Assembly: GCA_019162745.1 (NCBI GenBank)
Contig: JAFLLC010000072.1
Location: 7,647-71,646, forward strand
From: Deltaproteobacteria bacterium
GTDB lineage: Bacteria > Desulfobacterota > Desulfuromonadia > Geobacterales > Pseudopelobacteraceae
Reading direction: 5' to 3'
DNA: 64,000 bases
Shown: piece after piece, positions 37,572 to 44,827 of the stretch
How the letters are laid out: each line of letters opens with the position of its first letter
Position numbering within the stretch: position 1 is the stretch's first letter
Translations under genes and position numbers: made by a program
The notes under the pieces: model-generated
Databases searched by the model: none
The model's input: only the letters and a program-made list of their open reading frames with translations
Told to the model about the DNA's origin: nothing

Positions 37572-37820
37572 ATGAGTGTTTTAGAGAGTCTTGAAAATTA
37601 TTTACTGACGGAAATTGCGGTCGGCCTTGGTAAAAAAACGCTGGGACCTGATGAGGACCTGCTCGAACTGGGGATCATAGATTCGCTCGGACTTATGAAG
37701 CTGATCAGCTTCATGGAGGAGGATTTTGGCATAAGGATTCCGGACGAGGAGGTCATACCGGAAAATTTTCAGAGCCTTAACTGCATGGCGAAGCTTGTTG
37801 AACTGCAAGTACAGAACTAG
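37572..37820 (+). CDS. Acyl/peptidyl carrier protein
   Basis: 82 aa, the usual length. Four-helix carrier protein with the phosphopantetheine attachment Ser38 in ELGIIDSLGLMKL and an acidic helix after it (SFMEEDFGIRIPDEEV). ATG at 37572 preceded by a G-rich ribosome site. No ACP synthase or fabF is nearby, so it is not part of a fatty acid synthesis cluster. The flanking ligase and flavoprotein are the expected partners: ligase loads, flavoprotein oxidises, and an acyltransferase (GNAT or PglD-like) unloads. Confidence 0.92.
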   Translation: MSVLESLENYLLTEIAVGLGKKTLGPDEDLLELGIIDSLGLMKLISFMEEDFGIRIPDEEVIPENFQSLNCMAKLVELQVQN

Positions 37821-37834
37821 AAAAGGGGTCGTCC

Positions 37835-38980
37835 ATGGATTTCTCACTGACAGAGGATCAGGTAACCTTTAAGAAATCAGCCATCGAATTTGCGGAGAAG
37901 GCTCTCAATAAAGGTGCCAAAGAGCGGGAAAAAAACCGTGAATTCAACCAGGAGGGGTGGGAGAAATGTGCTGAATTCGGGGTGCAGGGGCTTTCCATGC
38001 CGGAAAAATACGGCGGGCTTGGCATGGATATCATGACCTGCGTCGTCACCATGGAGGCGCTCGGTTACGCCTGCCGGGACAGCGGCCTCCTGTTTGCGAT
38101 CAATTCCCACATCTGGACATGCGAATCCCCGATTCTGAAATTCGGTTCGGAGTATCAAAAGGATACCTACCTACCCTCTCTTTGCAACGGGTCGCTCAAG
38201 GGGGGGCATGCCATGACGGAGGCGGACTCCGGCTCCGACGCCTTCAGTATGAAGTGCAGGGCTGAAAAAAAGGGGGATCGTTATGTCATCAACGGCACGA
38301 AGATGTTCATTACCAATGCGCCGATTGCGGATCTGCTCCTGGTGTTTGCCGTGACTGATCCTAAAAAAGGTTTTGCCGGGGTCTCGGCTTTTATCGTTGA
38401 AAAGGGCTTTCCGGGGTTTTCTGTAGGGAAACCGCTTGAATTAATGGGACTGAAGACCAGTCCGATCGGAGAGGTTGTCCTCCAGGATTGCGAAGTTCCT
38501 GAAGAAAATCTGCTGGGAAAAGAGGGGGCGGGTGGGGCGATCTTCAATTCGGAGATGGAATGGGAAAGGAGCTGTCTGTTCGCTACCCATGTCGGTGCCA
38601 TGGCCAAGGATCTGGAGGATTGTATCCGCCATGTAAACGAGCGCCAGCAGTTTGGAAAACCGATCGGTAAAAATCAGGCGGTCTCCCATAAGATTGCCGA
38701 AATGCACGTCAGGCTCGAACTGTCCCGGCTTGCGCTTTACAAGGTCGCATGGTTGAAGTCGCAAGGGAAACGAGCGCCGGTTGAATCGGCTATCGCCAAG
38801 CTGTTTGTCAGCGAAAGTTATGTGCAGAATTGCATGGAGGCGCTGCAGATACATGGCGCCTACGGCTATTCAACAGAGATGGATTTTGAAAAAAACCTGC
38901 GGGACGCCATTGCAGGGAAAATTTATTCAGGAACGTCCGAAATACAGAAAAATATCATAGCGAGCCTTCTCGGACTCTGA
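37835..38980 (+). CDS. Acyl-CoA dehydrogenase-like flavoprotein, probably acting on carrier-bound acyl/aminoacyl
   Basis: 381-aa FAD enzyme with all three ACAD domains: N-terminal helices MDFSLTEDQ, the FAD-binding loop AMTEADSGSDA, a substrate/flavin strand FITNAP, and C-terminal IHGAYGYSTEM and YSGTSEIQ. The usual MCAD/SCAD base in Y-E-G-T is Ser here. A Glu in EMEWERSC (E244) sits at the helix-G position used by isovaleryl-CoA dehydrogenase and by prolyl-carrier-protein oxidases, so activity is likely kept. It lies 14 bp after the ACP gene and 19 bp before the adenylating ligase; no beta-oxidation genes are near. I infer alpha,beta-dehydrogenation of an ACP-bound (amino)acyl group. Confidence 0.85.
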   Translation: MDFSLTEDQVTFKKSAIEFAEKALNKGAKEREKNREFNQEGWEKCAEFGVQGLSMPEKYGGLGMDIMTCVVTMEALGYACRDSGLLFAINSHIWTCESPILKFGSEYQKDTYLPSLCNGSLKGGHAMTEADSGSDAFSMKCRAEKKGDRYVINGTKMFITNAPIADLLLVFAVTDPKKGFAGVSAFIVEKGFPGFSVGKPLELMGLKTSPIGEVVLQDCEVPEENLLGKEGAGGAIFNSEMEWERSCLFATHVGAMAKDLEDCIRHVNERQQFGKPIGKNQAVSHKIAEMHVRLELSRLALYKVAWLKSQGKRAPVESAIAKLFVSESYVQNCMEALQIHGAYGYSTEMDFEKNLRDAIAGKIYSGTSEIQKNIIASLLGL

Positions 38981-38999
38981 ATTCACCCGGAGAAATGGT

Positions 39000-40616
39000 A
39001 TGCGCGACTATTTACTGCATCACCTGCTGCAGCGCAGCGCTTTACAATATCCTGACAATGTCGCCGTTATCTTTAAAGAGAAATCGGTGACGTATTCTGA
39101 CCTGGAAAGGCAGAGCAGCAGCATTGCCGGGGCTTTGCAGCAGCTTGGCATAAGAAAAGGCGACCGTGTCGGCATCATGTTCTCGAAATCAATAGAGCAG
39201 ATTGTTGCGCTCTTCGGGATATTAAAGTCTGGAGCGATCTACGTGCCGCTTGACCCTGCCGCTCCCGCCGCGAGGGTCGAGTATATGATACGGCACTGCG
39301 GTATTGAGTGCCTGATCACTACGCCCGGCAATCTGAAACTGCTGTCCTTGAATTCAGAGGATGCGCTTGGCATCAGTACGGCGCTGCTGATCGGTACAGA
39401 TGCCGAGGTGGTGAACCATGGCACTATCGTCAGCAAAAGTTTGTCCCTGGATGTCGAAGCCGCTGGCGACCATGGCGGTTTTCAAGCCGTGGAGATGTCC
39501 GACAGCAGTCCCGCCTATATTCTTCACACCTCTGGTTCCACCGGAAATCCTAAAGGCGTTGCCATATCGCATCTGAATGCGCTCACCTTTATAGAAATGG
39601 CGGCCTCTTATTTTGACGTCACGGCATCTGACCGTTTCTGCAGCCACGCGCCGCTGCATTTCGACCTCTCCGTGTTCGACATATTTGTCGCGATTAAGCA
39701 GGGGGCTGCAATTGTGCTGCTGCCGGAGATGCTTTCGACGTTCCCGGTGAAACTGGCTGAATATATAGACAAGGAGCAGATCACCGTCTGGAACTCGGTC
39801 TCTTCGGTCTTGACGCTGCTGGCCGACAAGGGGGTGCTTGAGTCCAGGAACCTTGACTCTCTGCGCCTCGTCCACTTTTCCGGAGACATCATGCCGGTCA
39901 AGTATCTCCGCCTGCTGGCACAGCGAATGAAAAATGCCGCGTTCTACAACATCTACGGACAGACGGAGGCCAACTCGTCCCTCTGCTATCCAATAGGTGC
40001 AATACCGGACGATGATTCCTGGAGAATACCGATCGGAAAGCCGTTTCCCAATTTTGACGTGTTTGCCCTGAACGGGGAGCGGCAGGTTGTCAGCCACCCG
40101 GGCGATGAGGGGGAGCTTTACGTGAGCAGTTCAACGGTGGCGTACGGCTACTGGAATGACCGGGACATGAGCGGAGAAAAGTTTGTACCGGACCCGCGCT
40201 ATCCATTTTTGGATAAGATTGTCTATAAAACCGGTGACCTCGTGCGCATTGACGAAGACGGCAATTACCTGTTCAGCGGTCGCACGGATCATATGGTTAA
40301 AAGCAGGGGATATCGTATCGAGCTGGCAGAAATAGAGACGGTACTGTCCGGCCACCCTGACGTTGTTGCGGCCGTTGCGATTCCGATTCCGGACGACCTT
40401 GTCGGCAACCGGATCTTTGCCGTCATCGCACCTGCATCCGGGTGCTCTGTCGGAACGGAAGAGCTTTTCAGGTACTGTACGCCGCGCCTGCCAAAATACA
40501 TGATCCCGGAAACGATGGCGTTCAGGGACTCTCTGCCGATGACATCGTCTGGAAAAGTTGACCGGAAAAAACTTGGCGAAGAGCTTGTCAACAGTGAGGA
40601 ATGGGCGTTTCCATAA
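39000..40616 (+). CDS. Stand-alone (amino) acid adenylating ligase loading the carrier protein
   Basis: 538 aa, ANL superfamily. Core motifs: A3 HTSGSTGNPKG (about 176-186), FDLSVFDIF (Asp222 at the position that binds the amino group in amino-acid-activating domains), YGQTEANSS, YKTGDL, GRTDHMVKSRGYRIEL, and the catalytic Lys in SSGKVDRKK. There are no condensation or carrier domains. My reading of the specificity pocket is D-L-F-S-V-F-I-S-S-K, which matches no code I can name. The Asp points to an amino acid, not a fatty acid. Alternatives: D-alanine ligase (DltA-like), prolyl-AMP ligase, or the exosortase-A-associated AMP ligase (TIGR03098 type). The start has a weak GGAG upstream. Confidence 0.85.
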   Translation: MRDYLLHHLLQRSALQYPDNVAVIFKEKSVTYSDLERQSSSIAGALQQLGIRKGDRVGIMFSKSIEQIVALFGILKSGAIYVPLDPAAPAARVEYMIRHCGIECLITTPGNLKLLSLNSEDALGISTALLIGTDAEVVNHGTIVSKSLSLDVEAAGDHGGFQAVEMSDSSPAYILHTSGSTGNPKGVAISHLNALTFIEMAASYFDVTASDRFCSHAPLHFDLSVFDIFVAIKQGAAIVLLPEMLSTFPVKLAEYIDKEQITVWNSVSSVLTLLADKGVLESRNLDSLRLVHFSGDIMPVKYLRLLAQRMKNAAFYNIYGQTEANSSLCYPIGAIPDDDSWRIPIGKPFPNFDVFALNGERQVVSHPGDEGELYVSSSTVAYGYWNDRDMSGEKFVPDPRYPFLDKIVYKTGDLVRIDEDGNYLFSGRTDHMVKSRGYRIELAEIETVLSGHPDVVAAVAIPIPDDLVGNRIFAVIAPASGCSVGTEELFRYCTPRLPKYMIPETMAFRDSLPMTSSGKVDRKKLGEELVNSEEWAFP

Positions 40617-40702
40617 TTGGGGCGCAGCAGCGGACTTTTGGCCGGTTTTGTTTTGCAGTGGTTATTCACTCTCTAAATAATGAAGAATTACTGGAGAAAA
40701 CT

Positions 40703-41857
40703 ATGCAAAAGCTTATCAAGAACAACTGGTGTCGCAAGCCTGGAGAACAGTATGCAAAAATCGAAATTCTTAATCACGCGGTCCATCCTGAAGGGCTGGA
40801 TATAGACCGGCTCCGTTTCTATGAACCGGGGCGGCTTGAGCCGAAGGGTAATATCGGTCACATCATCAGTGTTCTTAAGGGGGGAGGGAGTATCCTTGTG
40901 GACCGAGAGAGCAAAAGTCCCTTTCGCCTGACGGAAGGAGTTCATCTCTATATCCCACCGGGCAAAGCGAGCGTCCTGAACAGCGCGTCGGGAACCGAGC
41001 TCCTGTGCGTATCCGGCGCTGATCCCTCTCAGGGGCGCGGTAAGGAGTTTCTGCTGCGCGATGAGACTTTTCTTGCCGCCTGTGCTACAGGGGCTCAATC
41101 GCTGCGCTGGGCATTTACTCCCCAGTATCTGAGCAGGCGGATTTTCTTGCACCACGACCAGGTCCTGCTGTCAAAAGCAGGAAATCCGGTGTCCTGGTTC
41201 AGAACCACTATGTTTGACGTGGCCGGACTCCCCTATAACGATGAAGGGGAACCGGTGTTCAAGATGTCCTATAATTCCCGGACGGAGTGTAACGTCTGCT
41301 ATGACGTGAAAGGTGACGCCCGGGTGCGTATGGCTGAGCACCCTTACGCAAAATTGAAACAGCCTTGGGGCCCGTGGTTAAAGCTGGATGATGATTCAAC
41401 CTATCACCTGAATGAGGCCGTCGGCAGTCCGGAAGAAGAGTGTTTTATTGATGAGGTCTCCCGGACGCTGCTATATCTCCGCAACAAGCACGAGGTTCAT
41501 ATCGCAAACGGTCATGTGACGCTCTGCTGCCTGTTTGATCCTGCGCCAACCGGCGTCGAGATCCACCGTCCCGGTGAATACAGCGATTACGAGCCTCTCT
41601 CAAAAGTGTTGGGAACACCTCTGTACGAGACTCACCAGCGCGAAATTGCAAAATTCGATGCGATGGTGAATACGCTCTCTATTGCCAAAGCGACCGGAAC
41701 CCTTGATGCTCATCGTGGGACGCCGGAGTGGCAGCTCTATTTACAGGGGCGGGAAGCGCAGGAAAGTATCGAGTTCGGGATTGCACAGGCCCTTGCTGCC
41801 GAGGGTAAGGGACGCGAGCATGTCCTTGCCCGCTGGATGCAAAACAGGGGTGATTGA
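40703..41857 (+). CDS. Bicupin-like protein of unknown function
   Basis: 384 aa, soluble, no signal peptide. I do not recognise a named family. The N-terminal half has a cupin-type pattern (VLKGGGSILVDRES, LTEGVHLYIPPGKASVL). The second half (about 215-310) contains His-rich and Trp-rich strands (LKQPWGPWLKLDD, HEVHIANGHV) that may be a second cupin. ATG at 40703 chosen for GGAG 7 nt upstream; the longer frame overlaps the ligase. The C-terminal 70 residues are helical. As the last gene of the tailoring cassette it may be a metal-dependent oxygenase, isomerase or hydrolase acting on the activated group (inference). A double-cupin search would test this. Confidence 0.6.
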   Translation: MQKLIKNNWCRKPGEQYAKIEILNHAVHPEGLDIDRLRFYEPGRLEPKGNIGHIISVLKGGGSILVDRESKSPFRLTEGVHLYIPPGKASVLNSASGTELLCVSGADPSQGRGKEFLLRDETFLAACATGAQSLRWAFTPQYLSRRIFLHHDQVLLSKAGNPVSWFRTTMFDVAGLPYNDEGEPVFKMSYNSRTECNVCYDVKGDARVRMAEHPYAKLKQPWGPWLKLDDDSTYHLNEAVGSPEEECFIDEVSRTLLYLRNKHEVHIANGHVTLCCLFDPAPTGVEIHRPGEYSDYEPLSKVLGTPLYETHQREIAKFDAMVNTLSIAKATGTLDAHRGTPEWQLYLQGREAQESIEFGIAQALAAEGKGREHVLARWMQNRGD

Positions 41858-41951
41858 TACACGGCATGGTTTAGCCATGTGTGTACTCATGTAAGTAGAT
41901 CATGCACTGATACACAGAGACAAACGCGTTAACTGTTTTTCTGCACCACTC

Positions 41952-41985
41952 AAAAAACCTCCGGGAATTTCTGGCACCCCGGAGG
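41952..41985. terminator. GC-rich hairpin with A-run on its 5' side
   Basis: CCTCCGGG (41958-41965), 12-nt loop, CCCGGAGG (41978-41985). Six A at 41952-41957 become a T-run on the minus strand, so it would terminate leftward transcription. On the + strand, where the upstream operon ends, there is no T-run. It probably marks the end of the long export/tailoring operon, or blocks antisense reads. Confidence 0.45.
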
Positions 41986-42111
41986 ACTCCTACCGTTACG
42001 TCCATTCCCCAATGTAAAATAATTGCGTCAACGTGTCGGATAAATTTGCATAGTACATGGTTGTTTTAATGAGTGTGTTGAATATTGTGTAGTATTCCAG
42101 GTTCTTAGCCA

Positions 42112-42128
42112 TTGGCGCGTTTGTTGCT
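42112..42128 (+). promoter_or_regulatory. Sigma-54 promoter of the C45 hydrolase gene
   Basis: TTGGCGCG-TTTG-TTGCT: the -12 box TTGCT is perfect and the -24 box has one change (TGGCGC for TGGCAC), with exact spacing. The start codon of the gene (42229) is about 100 bp downstream. No GACYGAY heptamer was found upstream, so the activator may differ from that of the PEP-CTERM gene. Confidence 0.75.
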
Positions 42129-42228
42129 CATTCCTGATGATAAGGTAGATTGACTCATCGTGAATTTATCTGCCAATGCAGTTCATCGTCTTGACGGTTT
42201 CAACAAACACTTTATAAGGAGGTGTACT

Positions 42229-44409
42229 ATGAAAATGTATCTGAGAAGCGTAGTGAAAAGGTATCTTTTCTTGCTTGTTTCTTGTTTTCTGGTTCTTGGC
42301 AATGGTGTCTCAGGAGGATCTTCAGCCCAGGCAGCAGTCAATGGCGTTCTCCGCCAAATCGGCACTCAGCAGGTACTCAGCCTCTGGGGCTCCAACTATG
42401 AGATGGGTTATGCACATGGCTATTTAATGGCTGATAAAATACGCGACCTTGTTGATACGTATATGGTCGGCTTGATAGCGGAAGGAAATGTTTCTGACTA
42501 TAATTATCATCTTTCCCTTATCCCGCTTTACCACACCTTTCACCCTGAATATCAGGAAGAAATCAATGGCATGATTGCCGGAATGATTGCCAGCGGCAAG
42601 AGTCTGTATGTCTCAAAGCTTGGGAGGAATGTTGATGACAGAGACATAAAGGCGTTCAACCTGTTCATCCAGTACTCTTTTGCCTGCTCTTCTTTTGGGG
42701 CCTGGGGGACATCAACCGCAAACGGGGAGACTATCCTGGCAAGAAATTATGATTTTTATTATGATGCCCAGGGCAGCATCCTTAATAACCAGCTGCTGAT
42801 TACCTATGAACCGGTCGGCAAGCCCAAATTTGTCTCATTTGCCTGGCCAGGTTGGTACGGTATCGCTTCTGGTATGAATGAATATGGTGTCGCCGCGATG
42901 GCAAATGCGGCGAACGGCGAAAGCTCCAACAGTTCCGATAAATTCTACCCTTCAATAGAAGTCTTCCGCAAGATTCTTGAGAATACAACGCTTAACAGTT
43001 ACTCGACTCAACCACTGGCGATCGTAAATTCAACTTCCGAATACATTCCGATGACTATTCAAGTCGGCACACCTTACCGAAATGCTGCTGATCCAGTTTA
43101 CTATGTTGAAGATTCTTCAACCCTGAATTTAATCCGTAAAGCTGCAGATACCGAGCCTGCCTACAATCATATTATTGCCACCAATCATTTTTTGAAAGTC
43201 ACCCCGGCGCCGACATCAGGCGATACGGTCACCCGCTATAACACGTTGCGGAGCGGGTTGATCAATCTTTACGGAACCGGCGATCGTAAAGTGGATTCGA
43301 CCGAAGCATGGTCTCTTCTCGGAGCTGTTGACAATATTGTCGCCCCGACATTAACCAGTATTGTGATGCGGCCAAACAGGATGGAGTTTGATGTGTCATT
43401 TGCCAAGATAGTGAATGGTGCTTTTAAATCTGCAGCGCTGATGACACCGCAAACATATAGCTGGGCGACCCTGTTTCCCTCTGAATCACTTCCTGACCTG
43501 ATCGTCCAGAGCATCACACCGGTTCCGGTTTCCCCGGCGACAGGTCAAGCGGTGAACGTAACGGTGACAGCTAAAAACCAGGGCAATGCCGATTCAGGCA
43601 GTTTTACGATAGATTTCTACAAAAATTTGTCTACAGCGCCGGCTTCGCTGCAATTAGGGGATGTATACTGCCTCATAAGTGGTCTGGCAGCAGGTGCAAC
43701 AGGTAGTTGTACGTTCACTGCGGCATACCCAGTAGCTGGCAGCTATAAAATGTGGGCTCAGGTTGATGCCGGTCGGCAGGTGTCGGAACTGAATGAAGCG
43801 AATAATGTGTTTGGCCCGCAGGCCATTACTGTCGGCGGCACTGCTACGCCTGTCGCCGTTTCCATAACGGCGCCGGCTGTCAATTCGACGGTCAGCGGAA
43901 CGGTTAACGTTGCCGCAACCGCGACCAGCAGCGTTGGAATAAGCAAGGTTGAGTTCTCTGTTAACGGTTCACTGAAACGTACGGATACGAGAGCCCCCTA
44001 TACCTACACCTGGTATACGACCACAGTCGCCAATGGTTTATATTCTCTCACCGCCAAGGCCTATGATGCCGCCGGTAACGTGGGACAGTCCGCCGCCGTG
44101 AATGTAAGTGTAAGTAATGGTACGGCAGATACGATTGCACCCACGGTTGCCATTACCTCTCCGGTAGCTAACGCAGTGATCAGAGGCACTGCCTGCGCCG
44201 CGGTATCTGTAAGTGATAATGTAGGTGTGACCAAGGTGGAGTACTACGTGAACGGCTGGTTGGATAAAACCGTTACGGCAGCTCCATTCGGCTACTGCGT
44301 GGCTACAACCGCGGCGTATAACGGCAGCTACACCATGTTTGCCAAAGCATATGACGCTGCAGGCAACGTAAGGCAATCCGCATCGATAAACTATACGATA
44401 AAAAATTAA
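42229..44409 (+). CDS. Secreted C45-type Ntn hydrolase with CARDB and two Ig-like domains
   Basis: 726 aa. ATG at 42229, 4 nt after AAGGAGGTG, starts a classical signal peptide ending SSAQAAV; the upstream in-frame GTG does not. The catalytic domain (about 45-390) resembles peptidase C45 / acyl-CoA:6-aminopenicillanate acyltransferase and choloylglycine-type hydrolases: YEMGYAHG near its start, then nucleophile Cys153 in FACSSFGAWG, preceded by a region that could be the autocleaved propeptide, and LARNYDF. CARDB domain about 422-540, Ig-like (Big-type) domains about 544-630 and 638-726. No PEP-CTERM or sorting tail. Substrate unknown; an amide-bond hydrolase or acyltransferase outside the cell is likely. 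Directly downstream of a sigma-54 promoter. Confidence 0.82.
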   Translation: MKMYLRSVVKRYLFLLVSCFLVLGNGVSGGSSAQAAVNGVLRQIGTQQVLSLWGSNYEMGYAHGYLMADKIRDLVDTYMVGLIAEGNVSDYNYHLSLIPLYHTFHPEYQEEINGMIAGMIASGKSLYVSKLGRNVDDRDIKAFNLFIQYSFACSSFGAWGTSTANGETILARNYDFYYDAQGSILNNQLLITYEPVGKPKFVSFAWPGWYGIASGMNEYGVAAMANAANGESSNSSDKFYPSIEVFRKILENTTLNSYSTQPLAIVNSTSEYIPMTIQVGTPYRNAADPVYYVEDSSTLNLIRKAADTEPAYNHIIATNHFLKVTPAPTSGDTVTRYNTLRSGLINLYGTGDRKVDSTEAWSLLGAVDNIVAPTLTSIVMRPNRMEFDVSFAKIVNGAFKSAALMTPQTYSWATLFPSESLPDLIVQSITPVPVSPATGQAVNVTVTAKNQGNADSGSFTIDFYKNLSTAPASLQLGDVYCLISGLAAGATGSCTFTAAYPVAGSYKMWAQVDAGRQVSELNEANNVFGPQAITVGGTATPVAVSITAPAVNSTVSGTVNVAATATSSVGISKVEFSVNGSLKRTDTRAPYTYTWYTTTVANGLYSLTAKAYDAAGNVGQSAAVNVSVSNGTADTIAPTVAITSPVANAVIRGTACAAVSVSDNVGVTKVEYYVNGWLDKTVTAAPFGYCVATTAAYNGSYTMFAKAYDAAGNVRQSASINYTIKN

Positions 44410-44447
44410 TACGATTATAATTAACTCACTGTTGTGGCGGCAAAAAT

Positions 44448-44496
44448 GCCCTCTCCCTGAGGACCCTTGACCCTCTGGGGGCCTTAAGGAGAGGGC
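44448..44496. repeat. REP-like palindrome after the C45 gene
   Basis: GCCCTCTCC (44448-44456) and GGAGAGGGC (44488-44496) form a perfect 9-bp stem around a 31-nt centre that can itself pair partly (GGACCC, CTCTGGGGGCC). The style is that of dispersed extragenic palindromes and it may also act as a transcript end. Confidence 0.6.
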
Positions 44497-44690
44497 CAGG
44501 ACAAAGGGGGGGGAGCGTTGATGCATATGGCACTGCTACCCCTTTTTCTTTGGTTTTGGGGGCGACAATTTCATAACACTTGCGACTATTTTAACATTTA
44601 CCTTTCTACCCTGTAAATTTCAGCTTCAGGGACTGACCAACTCCGGTCGCACCATTTTGTCATACCTCGTAAAATTGCATGCATATTATG

Positions 44691-44746
44691 TAATACACCG
44701 TTTTTATAACTAAAATTAGATTTTATGAGTTGGCATGATTTGTGTT
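44691..44746 (+). promoter_or_regulatory. Promoter-like element A (shared with 56104-56159)
   Basis: TAATACACCGTTTT followed 26 bp later by TTGGCATGATT. The same two blocks at the same spacing lie before the aminotransferase gene. The second block has a sigma-54-like -24 (TTGGCATG) with GTGTT at the -12 place, ending 81 bp before the ATG at 44828. A sigma-70 reading (TTGGCA, 18 bp, TTATAA) is also possible. Confidence 0.4.
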
Positions 44747-44827
44747 CATTACATTATAAACTCACCCGGCGGCATGTAGTCATGTCACGTCAGACCTGGA
44801 AGAGAGTCCACACAGGGGATCGTGGAT

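Larger units (their letters stand above)
41858..42228. other. 371-bp intergenic region before the C45 hydrolase gene
   Basis: No gene seen. It holds a weak hairpin just after the stop (41870-41890, ACACGGCATGG/CCATGTGTGT), a GC-rich 8-bp hairpin (41958-41985) and a sigma-54 promoter (42112-42128). Confidence 0.55.
44410..44827. other. 418-bp intergenic region before the GT39 gene
   Basis: No gene seen. It contains a REP-like palindrome (44448-44496) and, from 44691, a promoter-like element shared with 56104-56159. Confidence 0.55.

Noticed and set aside
37835..38980. Beta-oxidation acyl-CoA dehydrogenase
   Set aside because: No hydratase, thiolase or ETF genes nearby, and the usual Glu position is Ser; the context is a carrier protein and a ligase.
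39354..40097. 247-aa minus-strand frame
   Set aside because: Antisense to the adenylating ligase; no motif and no start signal.
39000..40616. Non-ribosomal peptide synthetase
   Set aside because: Only an adenylation domain is present; no condensation, carrier or thioesterase domain. The carrier is a separate gene.
41858..42228. c-di-GMP (GEMM) riboswitch upstream of the C45 gene
   Set aside because: I looked for GEMM-type conserved cores here and in 22454-23061 and found none.
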